A stretch of DNA of 64,000 nucleotides from Turritopsis dohrnii (lineage: Eukaryota > Cnidaria > Hydrozoa > Anthoathecata > Oceaniidae). The first letter of the stretch is position 1, and every line of letters starts with the position of its first letter. A program made the position numbers and the translations under genes. The notes beneath the pieces were generated by a model that saw only the letters and a program-made list of their open reading frames with translations, searched no databases and was not told the DNA's origin. Of this stretch, positions 22,500 through 34,423 are shown in pieces. The stretch covers positions 558,001 to 622,000 of the forward strand of contig BQMF02000064.1 of NCBI GenBank assembly GCA_027922465.2, read 5' to 3'.

Positions 22500-23637
22500 T
22501 ATAATGAGCTTCAAGAAAAGATACGATCCTTCGAAATCGACACAATATCTCAATATTGCATTGAGTCAGAAACTAAAGATTTTAAAAAAGATTGTGAGTG
22601 GTTTCAGGTTTTTTCGTTTTCATGAAGGCTCCAGTCACCAAATTCGTTAAGGTTCTCACTAAAAATTCTTCGTATGAACTGGTAAACTTATTTCACCTTC
22701 AGTTACCATCCAACAATTTGTCAAAAATATGGAAAAAGAGCCGTTTATTCGATGGGAGATGAACGGAAAAGAAAACAAATTGCCGTTAACCTTCACAGGC
22801 ACACCCTTCATCTGGCTCGGTAAGCAGGAGTACCATTGCCATCAGGGACGCGACAAGCATACAAAGATGAAACAACATAAGAAAGAGTTTCAAAACCAAT
22901 AAGTTGTAGGCGATCATGTTTTCTTAAAGCGAAGAAAATCGACACAACCAACAAAAAAACTGGACTGTCCGGTAAAATTTACTGTTAAAAAGTTAATTGT
23001 GTTTCCGGAATTTAGAATTAACGAAGATAAAAAAAAAAATCTCGAACAAACACAGCAAAGAACATACGGAGTTACCTGAGTGACTTAAAAAGAACAGTTT
23101 CGGTAAAGGTTGAAGATCGCAAAAATATTGATTTCCAAAAGGATTACTGCAATGGTGAATTACGTTATGTCTTTTCATTTCCAACTGATGAACATCTATA
23201 TCATCATATTGGTAAAGCTGCTGGCTTGAGTGAACAGTTGGATGCAAGAGTATGTGCATACTTGCGTGCTCTTATTGAAAAAGGGCACAGAAAAGTCAAA
23301 GATTTGCAATCACGTGCATTAGAATTTGTGGAAAACAAAATATTTTTCGGCGAAAAACATCCAGACATTTTTAGGAAGCGATTTTGTCCTACAAAGAAGA
23401 AAGTGAGAAATAGCATTGCATCAGTAAGATTGGCACAAAGATTCAGCTCAATTGATCAAGAACAACCTTTTTTCGAAGAAGACATTGAAAAAGATGTAGG
23501 TTTTTTCATGGCATGAGCAATTCGTGTAACAAATGGTACCATAAACGCTGTGAAAAAATATTGGCTAAAGTTTTTAAGAATGATAAGGACAGCAAAATAT
23601 GGAAGTGCACTAGTTGTAATAAAGTTGGAAGTCATTG
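22500..23637 (+). pseudogene. Decayed CARF-like (ALS2CR8-type) gene with PHD-finger remnant
   Basis: Homologous-looking coding pieces run in order but not in one frame. They are IDTISQYCIESETKDF with CEW near 22535-22600; FIRWEMNGKENKLPLTF.. and KKLDCPVKFTVKKLIVFPE (22700-23020) separated by an in-frame stop near 22904; then LKRTVSVKVED..YVFSFPTDEHLYHH leading into a 23226-23500 frame. A +2 frame then gives the second half of a PHD-type zinc finger (CNKWYHKRC .. WKCTSC) near 23520-23625. The order resembles the calcium-responsive transcription factor domain plus PHD finger found in repeated, probably transposon-associated cnidarian genes; this resemblance is from memory. Introns could explain some breaks (an acceptor precedes 22702), but the stop and the frameshift near 23075 suggest decay. 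Confidence 0.5.
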
Positions 23638-24900
23638 AAAAAAGCCATTAAAAGATTTTTTTTCGTACTCACTCGTACTGATCCCTTACGAACCTTTGAA
23701 ATTTCTTGCGCAGTCAAAATATGAAAGTCGATTCAGCATGCCCTTACAGTAAGAAAATGTTGCGCTGTTGTGCGCGGAAATTGAATTTGTGCCATATGAG
23801 CTTTTCTTTTCGCTCCTCGAAAAGCTGTAATAATTATATATTTCCCCGTAGGGCGAAATATATGTTAAAACCGGCAGTTTCCTTCTCCTTCTTCTCCTTC
23901 TTCTCCTTCTCCGTTCACTTTTATAGCCGCGGTTCAGAATGGAATTTTCGCCTAGCCGCCAAAGTAGATAAGAATAGAGGCTAGTCTACAGTCAAGTAGT
24001 ACGCCATGTTTTTTCAGTCAGTGCGGATGGGCTGTAGAAGATTTTTGCTTTTTCCACTAGCTTTTAAAATGATTCAAGAGAATTCAACGTTATATGATGG
24101 AAATAAATCGTTTTAGTTCAATATTGTCTTAAAAGGTTTCGTAAAAACTTATGCAGAAACGTGTAAAAAATAGAAAAATGTTGTTTTGTTTTTGTTGATG
24201 ACAAAAATGCTATCTATTATGATGATGATGATTGGTAATGTTTGGAACAGAAAACCATTGAAGCTGTGATTTCAGTGCAAAGACGAATTCGTTATCAATA
24301 CAGGCTGAAGATTTATTTTTATTTTACGTCCGGATATAATGTGTACTGAAAGCCAAAGCACATAATATGATGTACGTACAGCTATAAAGGAAACCTTTTT
24401 TATGTTGAGAACAAGCAGTTCAACCAGTTAATTCAGAAAGTACATTAAAAAAACAGCAAAGTAAAAATGTAATGTCGCATATGCAATAAGAACGTCAGAA
24501 AACCAATTGCGTATAATATTTTAACAGACAAGATTGAGACACAATAAAGAATCTGGTTGAAAAATGTGCTTCCCTGGATAGTCATTTAATCTGACAACAG
24601 AAACATAATTTACTATGGATTACTTCCATGATCACCTATACTGTTTTGATACTGTATATATATGATATTTTAGTAAAAATTGATATTTTCCTTACACAAA
24701 CAACAAACGTATATAAATCAAAGCACAATCCAACAAACAATCTGTAAATTAAATCAAGCCAGAACACGAACGTCTACTTTCAACTTTGTAGTGAATTTGG
24801 TTATGGATGTGTAGTCTATTTTCACTACCGAAATCTGTTGTTTTTTTTCATTTGGGATTTACAATGGTTATTTTTATCAAATATATAATAAATAATGTTT
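23638..24900. other. Intergenic, repeat fragment
   Basis: 23840-23960 (TATATTTCCC..GCGAAATATAT, then a CTT/CTC-rich run and TTTTATAGC) resembles 32650-32760, so both are copies of a dispersed family. No gene seen. Confidence 0.4.
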
Positions 24901-25060
24901 GTGCACATATTTTTTTGAACAGAGATGTTTATTCTGAATCCTTGAATTTAATTTTATAAATTGTCACTTTAAGCCTATCTCTTTTTTGAAAATAACTCTT
25001 CTGTCCAAATTTGAAGTCGTAATTTGAAGTGCTTTTAAGTGCTTTTGATAGTTATTTGCT

Positions 25061-25217
25061 TATTCATTTATTTAAAATTTAAAAACATAAAAATACATTA
25101 CTTTTAGTTTCATGCATAAAATTTTATACACCTTCATTTTATACATCTGATGATTGTGATATGCATGAAAGTTAAAGTCATGTATTTTTATGTTTTTAAA
25201 TTTTAAATAAATGAATA
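25061..25217. repeat. Near-perfect 57-bp inverted repeat (hairpin)
   Basis: Arms at 25061-25117 and 25161-25217 are reverse complements with only a few mismatches, separated by a 43-base spacer. The outer part of the arms (TATTCATTTATTTAAAATTT) is perfectly matched. No coding capacity. It could be a small MITE or a recently formed palindrome. Confidence 0.8.
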
Positions 25218-27264
25218 ATGTAGTATAGTGTAGTATAATGTTTTACTTTGACTCTACCAACTGGTATTGAGTTCTTTGCCAAAATCTTTCTTATGGTTAT
25301 AGTTACTTGCTTATATGTCTAACTCAAAGTATTCTTTTCTTATTTTGTAAATCTATATACAAATTTGATTGTAGTATAATGTTGAAAGATAGTTTTATCT
25401 GAGTTACAAAAAGCAAGTGCAACTGTCTTCTGTTGAATTACATTGTTTTGTCGTGATTTTATGGTATAAAGGATGTCAAGCTTCTGCAACAATCATACGT
25501 TTATTATGCTAAACTCGCCTTACACATTGGTGCGGTTGTTGATATTTAGTTGTTTAAGGGAAAGTATTACTCAGCAAAATTTATAAGAGCAACCTTATCC
25601 TTTGACCATGAACATCTTCATTTCTTAATAAGTTCAAAATAAGTTCTTTTGTGGTATTAAATTCAATTCCACCCTGATTAGTAAGAACAACATTTTTATC
25701 TGAGTATGACATTGATGGTAGTTATTGTTATTACTTATTGATACATTTTTCTTATGGCTATCAATGTACACACAATAATTGACAAAAGTTTCGCAACTTT
25801 GGGGAAATATATAGTCGCATTTTTGCGAATCTTGTTTCGAGTTAAAATTATATTATGTCGAGTTGTAAGTACGGAATCGTACACCATTTAGCATCTACCC
25901 TCTACAACTCGGCTGATTTCTTGGAGAAACATTTTCGGCAAATTCGTACAAAAACTGTTCGGTATAGTTATCGTTCCGCATTATACATGCATCATGCATC
26001 ATGAAAGGAGAAACCTTAGCTCTGCTGGCCGGAGTAAAAGTTATTGTTCTTTTGACTTTTTCGGTAGCAGCGCGAAAGCAAATACTGTAATATAACTGTA
26101 CTCCTGTACTCCTACGCTTATAGTTATCCTACACGCTTTACAATTCGCGAAAGTTCCCTTCAAAACATGCAAATTGCAATGAAGATGGAGGTTGATTGGG
26201 GCTATAGAATACTGTCAGAAGCTTCACAATTTAAATTTATTTTCTACCATCATCAGTTACATCAATGTGTATTATATGCGTAGTATATATTTTTAGGTAC
26301 TTTTTACCATTTATTTCCGAAACAATAGACCTTACTCCTACTTAAATAGAAAGGGGAGGACTTCAGTTACATCAAATTCGAAGCATCATTTGAAATGAAC
26401 TTTAACTTATGATCGAGGTGGTTAATGCCGTCTCGTGCTTCGAAGCTTCGAAGTTAATGATACAAGAACATCGAAGTAGTTCTTTACTATAACTTTTAAA
26501 AACCTTTCTGTTTTTTTTTCCCAGTTTGTTATGTGAATCATTTTGTATTGTGTACTTTTTTGTTTTGAATGAAAGCTTAACACGCAGTATTTTTCGCTTT
26601 CATTTATATTTTATTTTTTTCGAAAAATTTTGTTGGTTTTTTTGTTTCTTTTTTTCTTATGTATGTTCTTTCAAAAAAATAAAATTTTGATATAACATAT
26701 GTATCCATGGTTACAGTTCATATTTCTTTTGTTTGTAGCAAATAATTTCTGGTGCTTCATAGTGAAGCCTAATTTACACTTTTAAAAAGGTATATTGCGT
26801 TAGTGTAACTTAGACCTAAGAGGGTGTAATCACCTGGCGTTACGAAAATATAGAATGTATGAAAGCTGGATTTTCATTCGACACTAATTCAAGCTCGAGG
26901 GGTTTTCACGTCGTAACTGAATGCGCATGCATAATATAGAGGGAAAGACATTTTTGATAGTTTTCTTGAAAAATTAATACAATAGAGGTAAATCATTGTT
27001 AGTAGTACAAAAGAGGACAACCCTTTATCCTGAATTTTTCAACACTAATTATTATGGGTTCTTCATATTCTTAAATTGTACCAGAGTAAAACACAATAGT
27101 TTATGAAACTTACCCTTGAGCACAGATTGAACCTTTCGACACTCATAGTCTCTCATAGTTGGAAAAGTATTATGAATAAAAATTATCACACGAGAATCTA
27201 GTCAATAGCATGTTTCAAATCCTAAATCATTGAGTAAGGTATTTTTACAAGCATTATAAAGAAT
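25218..27264. other. Intergenic, dispersed repeat copy
   Basis: No gene seen. A region of about 26030-26800 shares several blocks with 36915-37640 and 39180-39440: GTAGCAGCG at the start, a CTTCGAAG-rich block, a T-rich core, and a block containing AAATA(A/G)TTTTCTGGTG with TTTACACTTTT. These look like old copies of one non-coding family. Confidence 0.45.
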
Positions 27265-27436
27265 TTGGAAATTGAAGCAACAAGAAATACAAGGTATATA
27301 GGTTCTTTCAATCTTTTTTTAAAAAATGTCATGCATGCAAATTATCCTAAAGGTTCGATGATGACCGAGGCTCAAGCAGATAAATTGATAAGGGATTGTT
27401 CACAAATGACGTCAACCATTTTTCCAAGATTTTTGA

Positions 27437-27549
27437 CCCCCCCCCCCCTCCCCCCTCTGTCAACCTCCGTCAACTTTGCGTTGCCCCCTCCCCCTCAGTT
27501 GACGTCATCGTTTGAGAAGACCCCCCCCCCCCCCCCCCCCCCCCCCCCC
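27437..27549. repeat. Poly-C tracts
   Basis: A run of 12 C followed by T and 6 C starts at 27437. An uninterrupted run of 29 C is at 27521-27549, and C-rich sequence including TTGACGTCATCG lies between them. The proline-rich frame across it is a by-product of the C runs. Such tracts can form i-motif/G-quadruplex structures and are prone to length change. Confidence 0.85.
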
Positions 27550-28495
27550 ATCTCCCTCCAAAACAAAACAACCTCCACCCCACTTGTCCTTTTGTATGTG
27601 AGTTTCTTACGCATTTTTAATAAGACGTGAAAATATTTGCAATGATCTTCGTGTAATTTTTCTCTGATCAAACTCCATCTGTGCTTATCACGGACCACAT
27701 CAAGATCACATTCAGTGTTAACATTTTCATAAGAAACTTTTACTTAATTAGAAAAATCAAGGTTCTGCAAAATTGTGTGGGTTGACGTCAACTAGTGTCA
27801 ACCAGTGAAAACCAGTGTTGAGATAAAATTTCTTGTGCAGCATTGTAAATAATGACTGGTATATTTAATATATCAATTGAATTAATTTCAAAATCTTCTG
27901 ATGACGATATTATACCCAGTGTTTGCTTTTCTTAATCGCACGTGGTTGGTTGCATGTGTTTTGCACGATGCACAGATGTGCTTCGCAGCGCGCATATTCT
28001 TTGCATACTCGAAACTTATATGAAAGGAACGGTAGCCGAAGTATTGATACAGATATGACGTATTTCAAAATCAGCCGAGTTGTAGAGGAATTAGCCCGCA
28101 CCACTTGACAACCAGCTGTCCGCGGTACACAGGCTTAAATTTTACAAATAGCGTCTCTGTAGACCGTGCGTCTGCTAAAAGTGACGAAACATTAAAATTA
28201 CAGAATGGGATATCCACATGGAGCTTGAATTGAAATAAAACACCTGATCAAAAATGTGGGACCATTTCTCTTTACTGAGATATCATCAATCAAAAATTCA
28301 ATAACGTCACACTTGTTCGCCCAAGATGTTTTAGACCCAAATATTCGTCGTCTTGTGTCGGTAAGAATGACATGCACAAACAAAACAAACACGAACTAAA
28401 ATTGTTAAGAAACTGACTGAGGAGGAATCCACTTTTTAGTTTCTCAGTGTAGTTTTATATCAAATCGATTCCAAAATCAATGAAATCTCGTTATA

Positions 28496-29957
28496 CAGTT
28501 TCCCCCGCTAACTCGACCTCTCGCTATCTCGACACCCACCTAACTCGACATAATTCTTTCGGTACCGTCAGATTCAACGTTTTTGAATGGAGATTCCCCC
28601 GGCTATCTCGACATTTCTAACTCGACACCCGGCTATCTCGACATTTTCAAACTTTTAATTGTTGTTATTTCCTTAATTACGTCAGGGCTCGCAGCGCCCG
28701 CAATGTAATTACGATTTTATGAGGAAAATCGAAGGAAGATCTAATACTGCCCACCCACCCTCTCCTTTCATCATGTGAACGATTGTTTATTGTTATATTA
28801 TCTTTTGTTTTCCATTTAGATCGTCGTTTCCAACGATAACTAGATAGACATGGTTGATATTGTATATTTGTTAGTAGACTGGGGTGATGCTTCTGTACTG
28901 TCAGCTAAAGATTTGACTTATAAATTGGTAATGCTTTTAGCACTGACTTCTGCTTCTCGAGCCTCTGGGATACATTGCTTAGACATTAGATATATGGCTT
29001 TCCAAGGTGGCAGCGTGCAGTTTACGTTCAATAGGTTACATAAAAGCTGGAGAAAGGGAAAATCTCCCCCTTCAGTCTCATACTTTGAGTTTGATAAAGA
29101 TAAAGATTTATGTGTAGTGTCTACACTTAAGCAGTACTTGGATTTTAAGTAAGGACTGGAGAGACGGGGATAAAAAGACGCAACTTTTATCAAGTCATGT
29201 GAACCACATAAAGAGGTCTCAAGTTCTACAGTATGTAGGTGGATCAAAGATGTGATTGGACTTGTAGGTTTTAATAATGATGTTTTTAAAGGGCACTCGT
29301 CAAGATCTGCGGCTTCAGTGGGGGCAATGCTCACAGGAACATCTACTGAGGCCATTCTAAAAATGGGTTCGTGGTCGAACGAATCCACTTGGCAAAAATT
29401 CTATAATAAGGAATTGTAACTCCAGAACAATCTTTCCAAAAGTGCGTTTTAGAACGGAAATAACTTTGTGCTTTAAACAGAGGATAAAGGGACTGGGTTC
29501 CAGTCTGATGAGGTTGGGTTGGGAGTACTCAGTATTAGATCGACTGAGATTTTACGAAATAAAATTATCGTTCTGAGATCATGTTCTGTCACCATCAGTC
29601 AAAAACCTGTGGATTTAGGAAATGGGGGAAGTGATGAAGCTTGAATGTACTTCACTTCGTTGGCAAAGCAGGCTATATAAATATTCTTAAACAGCACTAT
29701 CAGACAATCAATGAACTTAAATGTTTGGAAACTTGTTATATGATAAAAATATATTCCAAATTAAGAAATATATTAGTTTTTTTCTTATTTAATTCTTCTA
29801 GGTACTGTCCGAACCTAATAAAAGCAAAATAATAGGGGTGGCAGGGGCGGTGGACAAAAATATTACATTAAAAAAAATCCCCCGCTAATTCGACCTCCCG
29901 CCTAACTGGACATTTTTCCCGGGCCCCCGTCGATGTCGAGTTAGCGGGGGACAATTG
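28496..29957. mobile_element. Pogo/Tigger-like terminal-inverted-repeat element
   Basis: The ends are inverted repeats of CCCCCGCTAACTCGAC, starting CAGTTT on the left and CAATTG on the right, each next to a TA dinucleotide (28494-28495 and 29958-29959), as expected for Tc1/mariner-pogo insertions. The left end carries further TATCTCGACA/TAACTCGACA copies to 28650. The right end carries a second inverted copy at about 29879-29911. No pogo transposase is visible; instead the interior holds a broken tyrosine recombinase. Confidence 0.6.
28850..29452 (+). pseudogene. Broken tyrosine recombinase (DIRS/Crypton-type)
   Basis: Frame 1 (28850-29152) gives LLVDWGDASVLSAKDLTYKL, then LALTSASRASG with the first catalytic Arg. 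After frameshifts near 29152 and 29205, a second frame gives HKEVSSSTVCRWIKDV, KGHSSRSAAS (the His-x-x-Arg pair) and SWSNESTWQKFYNKE, with the Tyr nucleophile expected in FYNKE. A third shift near 29417 leads into VTPEQSFQKCVLERK. All conserved catalytic positions can be seen, but the gene is interrupted by at least three shifts and lacks an N-terminal part and any reverse transcriptase. Such recombinases insert DIRS-like retrotransposons or Cryptons. Confidence 0.75.
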
Positions 29958-29959
29958 TA

Positions 29960-30993
29960 TGTTCTAAACAGCACAAAATACTTTCATATTTCTTAATCTC
30001 TCAATGAAAATGTAACGGAAATGAATGTTCCGCTTGTGGCAAATTTCTTAAAAAAGGCGCTGACAACAAGAAATTGTTGCGTTTCGAAATAGTTCCCTCG
30101 CGAGAAATATACAGGTTTTGTTTTATAATAAGCCAGTTTTTCTAATAAACCTGCATGTAGAATCTTCAAAAATTAAGAAACTTTTACAACTACGTTGTTA
30201 TGACTATTTTTTAAATAAGAAACTTTTTGATACATTAATGATGTTTTAATTTTATGATGACTATAGTTTATATTCGTTACATTTTGTGTTGTGTTGTGTT
30301 GAAAAATTTTAACATTTGGAACGAAATACGCTGTTTTTTTATTCCTATGCCTATATAGAAACTGCAGAATTTCCATATGTGTGAGATTTCGAAACGTCCC
30401 AGAATTCACTTTAGTTTCTCATAACGAGGCACGGCAGAATGTTCCCTTTCCCTACTGTTTCCGAAGGAGAAATCTGTTTTTGAGGAAATTGAAATTTCCG
30501 TCTCGAAATAGTTTATAAACATAGTTTATAAAAAGAAAAACGTGTAACTCAACATGGTTACTACTGTTTTATGGACTGATTTTCATTTCTTTTCATTTTC
30601 ATTTCTTTATTTGCTTCATGCATTGATTTTAGAGCATGCTACAATTAATAGCTTCATCCACATTAAGCCATTAATGTGGATGAAACCACGATTTCAAAGT
30701 TTTTGAAGGGAGAAGGATATGTCCAAATATTGAGCAGAGGTAGATTGGTTGTCCAACCTTAGGGTGAAACTCTTCCCAATGACATGACCTTCTCTTCTTA
30801 GTTATGACACACTTAAACCTACTATGTTGTTTTATTCAAAGTTTGTTTACAACAGAGTTTATCAAAACTGGTTCTAGTTCTATATGAAAAATAACAGCGA
30901 AACAGTGAAATTCAATCATAGTTTATTCAGCATTGACTTCAATGAAGCCACAGGATACTTAACTCAATTACGTAAACTAAACTGTAGTATTAC
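29960..30993. other. Intergenic upstream of the transporter gene
   Basis: AT-rich, no gene seen. An 11-base direct repeat (ATAGTTTATAA) is at about 30508-30530. Confidence 0.45.
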
Positions 30994-32526
30994 ATGAACC
31001 TGTTAATTATGACTGTCGAAGATTCTCCTAAATCTGATAAAAAAAGCTATACATTCAACGAAATTTTGCAGATAATCGGCGGATATGGACGATACCAGAT
31101 TCTGCTTCAAGTAGCTTTGATATTTCTCATGTGCACCAATTCATACCCTTTAGCCTGCATTTACTTTTGGTCGTCTGAGCCTAACTGGAGATGTATCTCG
31201 AACAGCACAATTTGTACATTCAATGGGACTTTCGACAAAAGCAACGAAGCAAGATGTTTCATGCCTAGATCTGAATGGGTGTTCACAGAGACGAAAGATT
31301 ATTCTGTTGAAACTACATACGATCTATATTGCGGAAAGGAATGGCAAATACATTTTTCGACATCTTTGATGTATTTGGGTTATCTAGTTGGATGTATCGC
31401 GTTCGGTTGGATATCAGATAACTATGGCCGAAAAGTAGTTATAATTCCAACTTTCATATTATCGAATTTGATTGGAAGTGTAATAGGGTTCATGCCTACA
31501 GTTGAACTGTTTCACTTGGCACGATTTTGCTCAGGATTGATGATATCTGGACAGGTACAAATGTTTATATTGCTCTCGGAAGTTGTTGGGAATAAAAGAA
31601 GAGTATTTGCCGGCCTTCTGTTTTGGTTGAATGTACCAGTCGCCTATACAGCTCTTGCATTACAGTCATATTTTGTGCGTAACTGGAAATTATTATCGTT
31701 AATAACATCTGCACCTTACCTTGCTCTTGCAATATTTTTCTTCTTCATTGTTGAATCGCCACGTTGGTTGACGTTAAAAGGTAAAATTGCTGAAGCCACG
31801 AAATCGATCAATGTTATTGCTAAGTGGAACCAAACAAATGTGCCGACGAATTTCGTTTTAACTGCACCTACAAAAGATAAAAGCCGTGAAAAGTCCAACT
31901 TGAAGGAACTTTTTAAAGATACAAAATATCTTTTTGTCGGCGCAAATTTAAGTTTTAATTTCTTCATATGCTCCATCTGCTACTACGGTTCGACCTTGGC
32001 TTCAAGTGATTTAGGTGGATCCATCTACTTCAACTTTGTCATGGGTAGTGCAGTGGAGGCTCCATCGCTATTCTTAGCCGCATACACTGGTGAAAAATTG
32101 GGAAGAAGAGTTACCGCCCAGTACGGAGCGCTCAGTGGAAGCATTGCAAGTTTTTTTGTGGCGTTTTTGCCTAATAAAGGAACTTTCAAAATAGCACGAG
32201 TAACTTTTGCGGTAATTGCCCGATTTTTTTTTTCTGCGTGGTTCAATGGAATGTGGATTTGGGCTGCTGAAATATATCCCACTAGAATAAGGGCGGCAGG
32301 CGTTGGAATCATGCAATTTGGCGGTAAGCTAGGTGGAGTTGTAGTGCCCTGGGTTGCCAAATATTTATTAACTTATCACGATTGGTTACCATTTCTTGTT
32401 ATGAGTATCGGGTCCCTGATTGTGTTTGGATTGACTTTTTTTTTACCAGAAACGAAGGGAAAAAATTTGCAAGAATTTCAAATTGCGTCCTGTTCAAATC
32501 GTGTTGATTCAATCGCTACTGATTAA
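30994..32526 (+). CDS. SLC22-type organic ion transporter (major facilitator superfamily)
   Basis: 510-residue intronless ORF. The order is that of the organic cation/anion transporter family: TM1 (about 35-56), a large Cys-bearing extracellular loop (Cys67, 74, 88, 113) with N-glycosylation sites, and TM2 followed by the MFS motif A, GWISDNYGRK (138-147). ESPRWL (254-259) follows TM6, a long cytoplasmic loop comes before TM7, EIYPTRIRAAGVG lies in the C-terminal half, and PETKGKNLQE comes after TM12. Length matches the family (500-560). Members move organic cations, carnitine or anions across the plasma membrane by facilitated diffusion or exchange; the substrate cannot be told. Intronless coding is unusual for vertebrate SLC22 and may reflect retroposition or lineage-specific intron loss. 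Confidence 0.92.
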   Translation: MNLLIMTVEDSPKSDKKSYTFNEILQIIGGYGRYQILLQVALIFLMCTNSYPLACIYFWSSEPNWRCISNSTICTFNGTFDKSNEARCFMPRSEWVFTETKDYSVETTYDLYCGKEWQIHFSTSLMYLGYLVGCIAFGWISDNYGRKVVIIPTFILSNLIGSVIGFMPTVELFHLARFCSGLMISGQVQMFILLSEVVGNKRRVFAGLLFWLNVPVAYTALALQSYFVRNWKLLSLITSAPYLALAIFFFFIVESPRWLTLKGKIAEATKSINVIAKWNQTNVPTNFVLTAPTKDKSREKSNLKELFKDTKYLFVGANLSFNFFICSICYYGSTLASSDLGGSIYFNFVMGSAVEAPSLFLAAYTGEKLGRRVTAQYGALSGSIASFFVAFLPNKGTFKIARVTFAVIARFFFSAWFNGMWIWAAEIYPTRIRAAGVGIMQFGGKLGGVVVPWVAKYLLTYHDWLPFLVMSIGSLIVFGLTFFLPETKGKNLQEFQIASCSNRVDSIATD

Positions 32527-32551
32527 ATTTCTTGTTGCTCTTTGATTGACA

Positions 32552-32557
32552 AATAAA
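32552..32557 (+). terminator. Poly(A) signal of the SLC22 gene
   Basis: AATAAA about 25 bases after the stop codon. Confidence 0.6.
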
Positions 32558-34423
32558 AGCTGCTATGATTACTCAATACAAGAAATAATATGCTACAGCG
32601 TGAACTTATTTTAATATATTTGACCAGCGTGTGTTTGTTTGGAAGCATGATATAATCATATATTTTCCCACAGTGCGAAATATATCGTTTTGTGATATTA
32701 GAAATTTACCTCCTCCTCCCTCTACGTTGAATTTTATAGCGGCGCATTAGAACTTTGGATAATGCAGGCTAGTGTTAAATGTTGATGTCGAGGTAAGTCT
32801 CTGTCCTGTTAAATTTTGGAGTGCTAGTGAAAGTGAATTGCTGTCAGAAATCCAAATCAATCATCCGATGATTTTACACTTTGTTGTTAGTCTTCCCAAT
32901 ACTTTTATCATTCCTTTTATCTGTTTATTTTATATTTGTGTTCTAGTGTATTGTTTAAGACACTTGTCACTTATTGGATTGGTGTGCATGAACAGCGCTC
33001 TGTCAACAACCACACTTACACTCCACATCTTATAATATTTGTGTACTGGTGTTGTTCGAATACACTTGTTACTGGTTAACTCGGTAGCATTATTCTGTGT
33101 CAGACCACCGAAGGTATCAGGCAAATTGATTATTACTACCTGCACAGAGCAGTTGATTTACAACTTTCCATGCAAAAGTGCGTGATAACTACTATTGTTG
33201 CAAAAAGGAGAATTAAAATCAAAATTATGAGATGCTTTTTGTGAAATAAATCGATTCTAAATTGTACAAGGTGACTTTTTACAAAGTTTCTTTATACATT
33301 GTTTTTCCTAAGTTATTAAAGTTTGTAGTTTAAGTCAAAACTCACAAATATGGCGTCACAGTTGCACGTACATATCGAATTTTAGTTATGGAAGTTTTTG
33401 TACAAGAATTTATTGAAATTCCAAGATGTAAAGCATTTGCATGTGCTAACACAAGTAGAAGAGATAAAGTGGTTTGCAGGTATTACTTTCATGAAACTGT
33501 TTCGAAGCAAGTTGATACCATGGTAAACATACACGCCAAGAAGAAAAGAACCTTGAAAGGTGGTACAGTACCAACAATTTTGCAATAAAAAAAATTTAAC
33601 ATAATAAGTATGAATGGGGAAGCTGTTTACTCTAAAAATCCAGCTCTTTGAAGAGGATCCAACAAAGTGATAAAAAGAAGTAAAACGTTCTTGAAAATTA
33701 ATTTCTATAAAATGCTCTTTTTCAACGCGGTCATGAATAATTAATGAGTTGAGACGCTGAAAGTTGACTTTTTGGGGTACAATTTAAATTTAAAGCAATA
33801 AAACACTTGCTTAAGAGAAAAAATTTTTCAAAAAACTTTACGTGTATACCCCCTTAAAAGTATTACCCCGATCAGTCAACAAATTTCTAAAACAGAAGCC
33901 ACTATGTTTCTATCTAATGAATATATGGAGGGCTTGAGTTAAGTTCATTTGCGTTCACCACCCTCACTTCATTATTACCGCTCACATCAGAAAACTTGAA
34001 CTCGTCATCGTTATGTTCTAGCTCTTCTGTATTAAACTAACTGTATACTCCACATATTTGTCATTTTTATTTATTTATTTTAGCCTGGTTTTTACTGATC
34101 GTTCTTACGCTTAAAACGCAGCAGTCTTAAGCCTTAAAAACACATTTTTTCTATTTTGTAGTGAAAACAACCTTCATTGATCTTAGGGCTTAAAACAGTG
34201 ATTTAACCAATAAAATAGATATCAAAAATCATTGATCTAAACTGATGGATAAATAAATGCAAAGCAAAGATATTTTTAAGAAAACTAGCGAATAAACGAG
34301 TTCTCACCACTCGCTTAACGTTTTACATAAAGATGATGTTTGACTGACCACCTGCATTATCTGGCAAAAACTGCCTGAGAAAAGATCATGAAAAATTTGA
34401 CTTACGGAAACATTCGGCCACCT
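32558..34423. other. Intergenic, repeat fragments
   Basis: 32650-32760 resembles 23840-23960 (dispersed repeat). A 66-codon frame at 33388-33588 has no domain. No supported gene. Confidence 0.4.

Noticed and set aside
27265..27630. Proline-rich protein
   Set aside because: The prolines come only from poly-C tracts; no splice context or domain.
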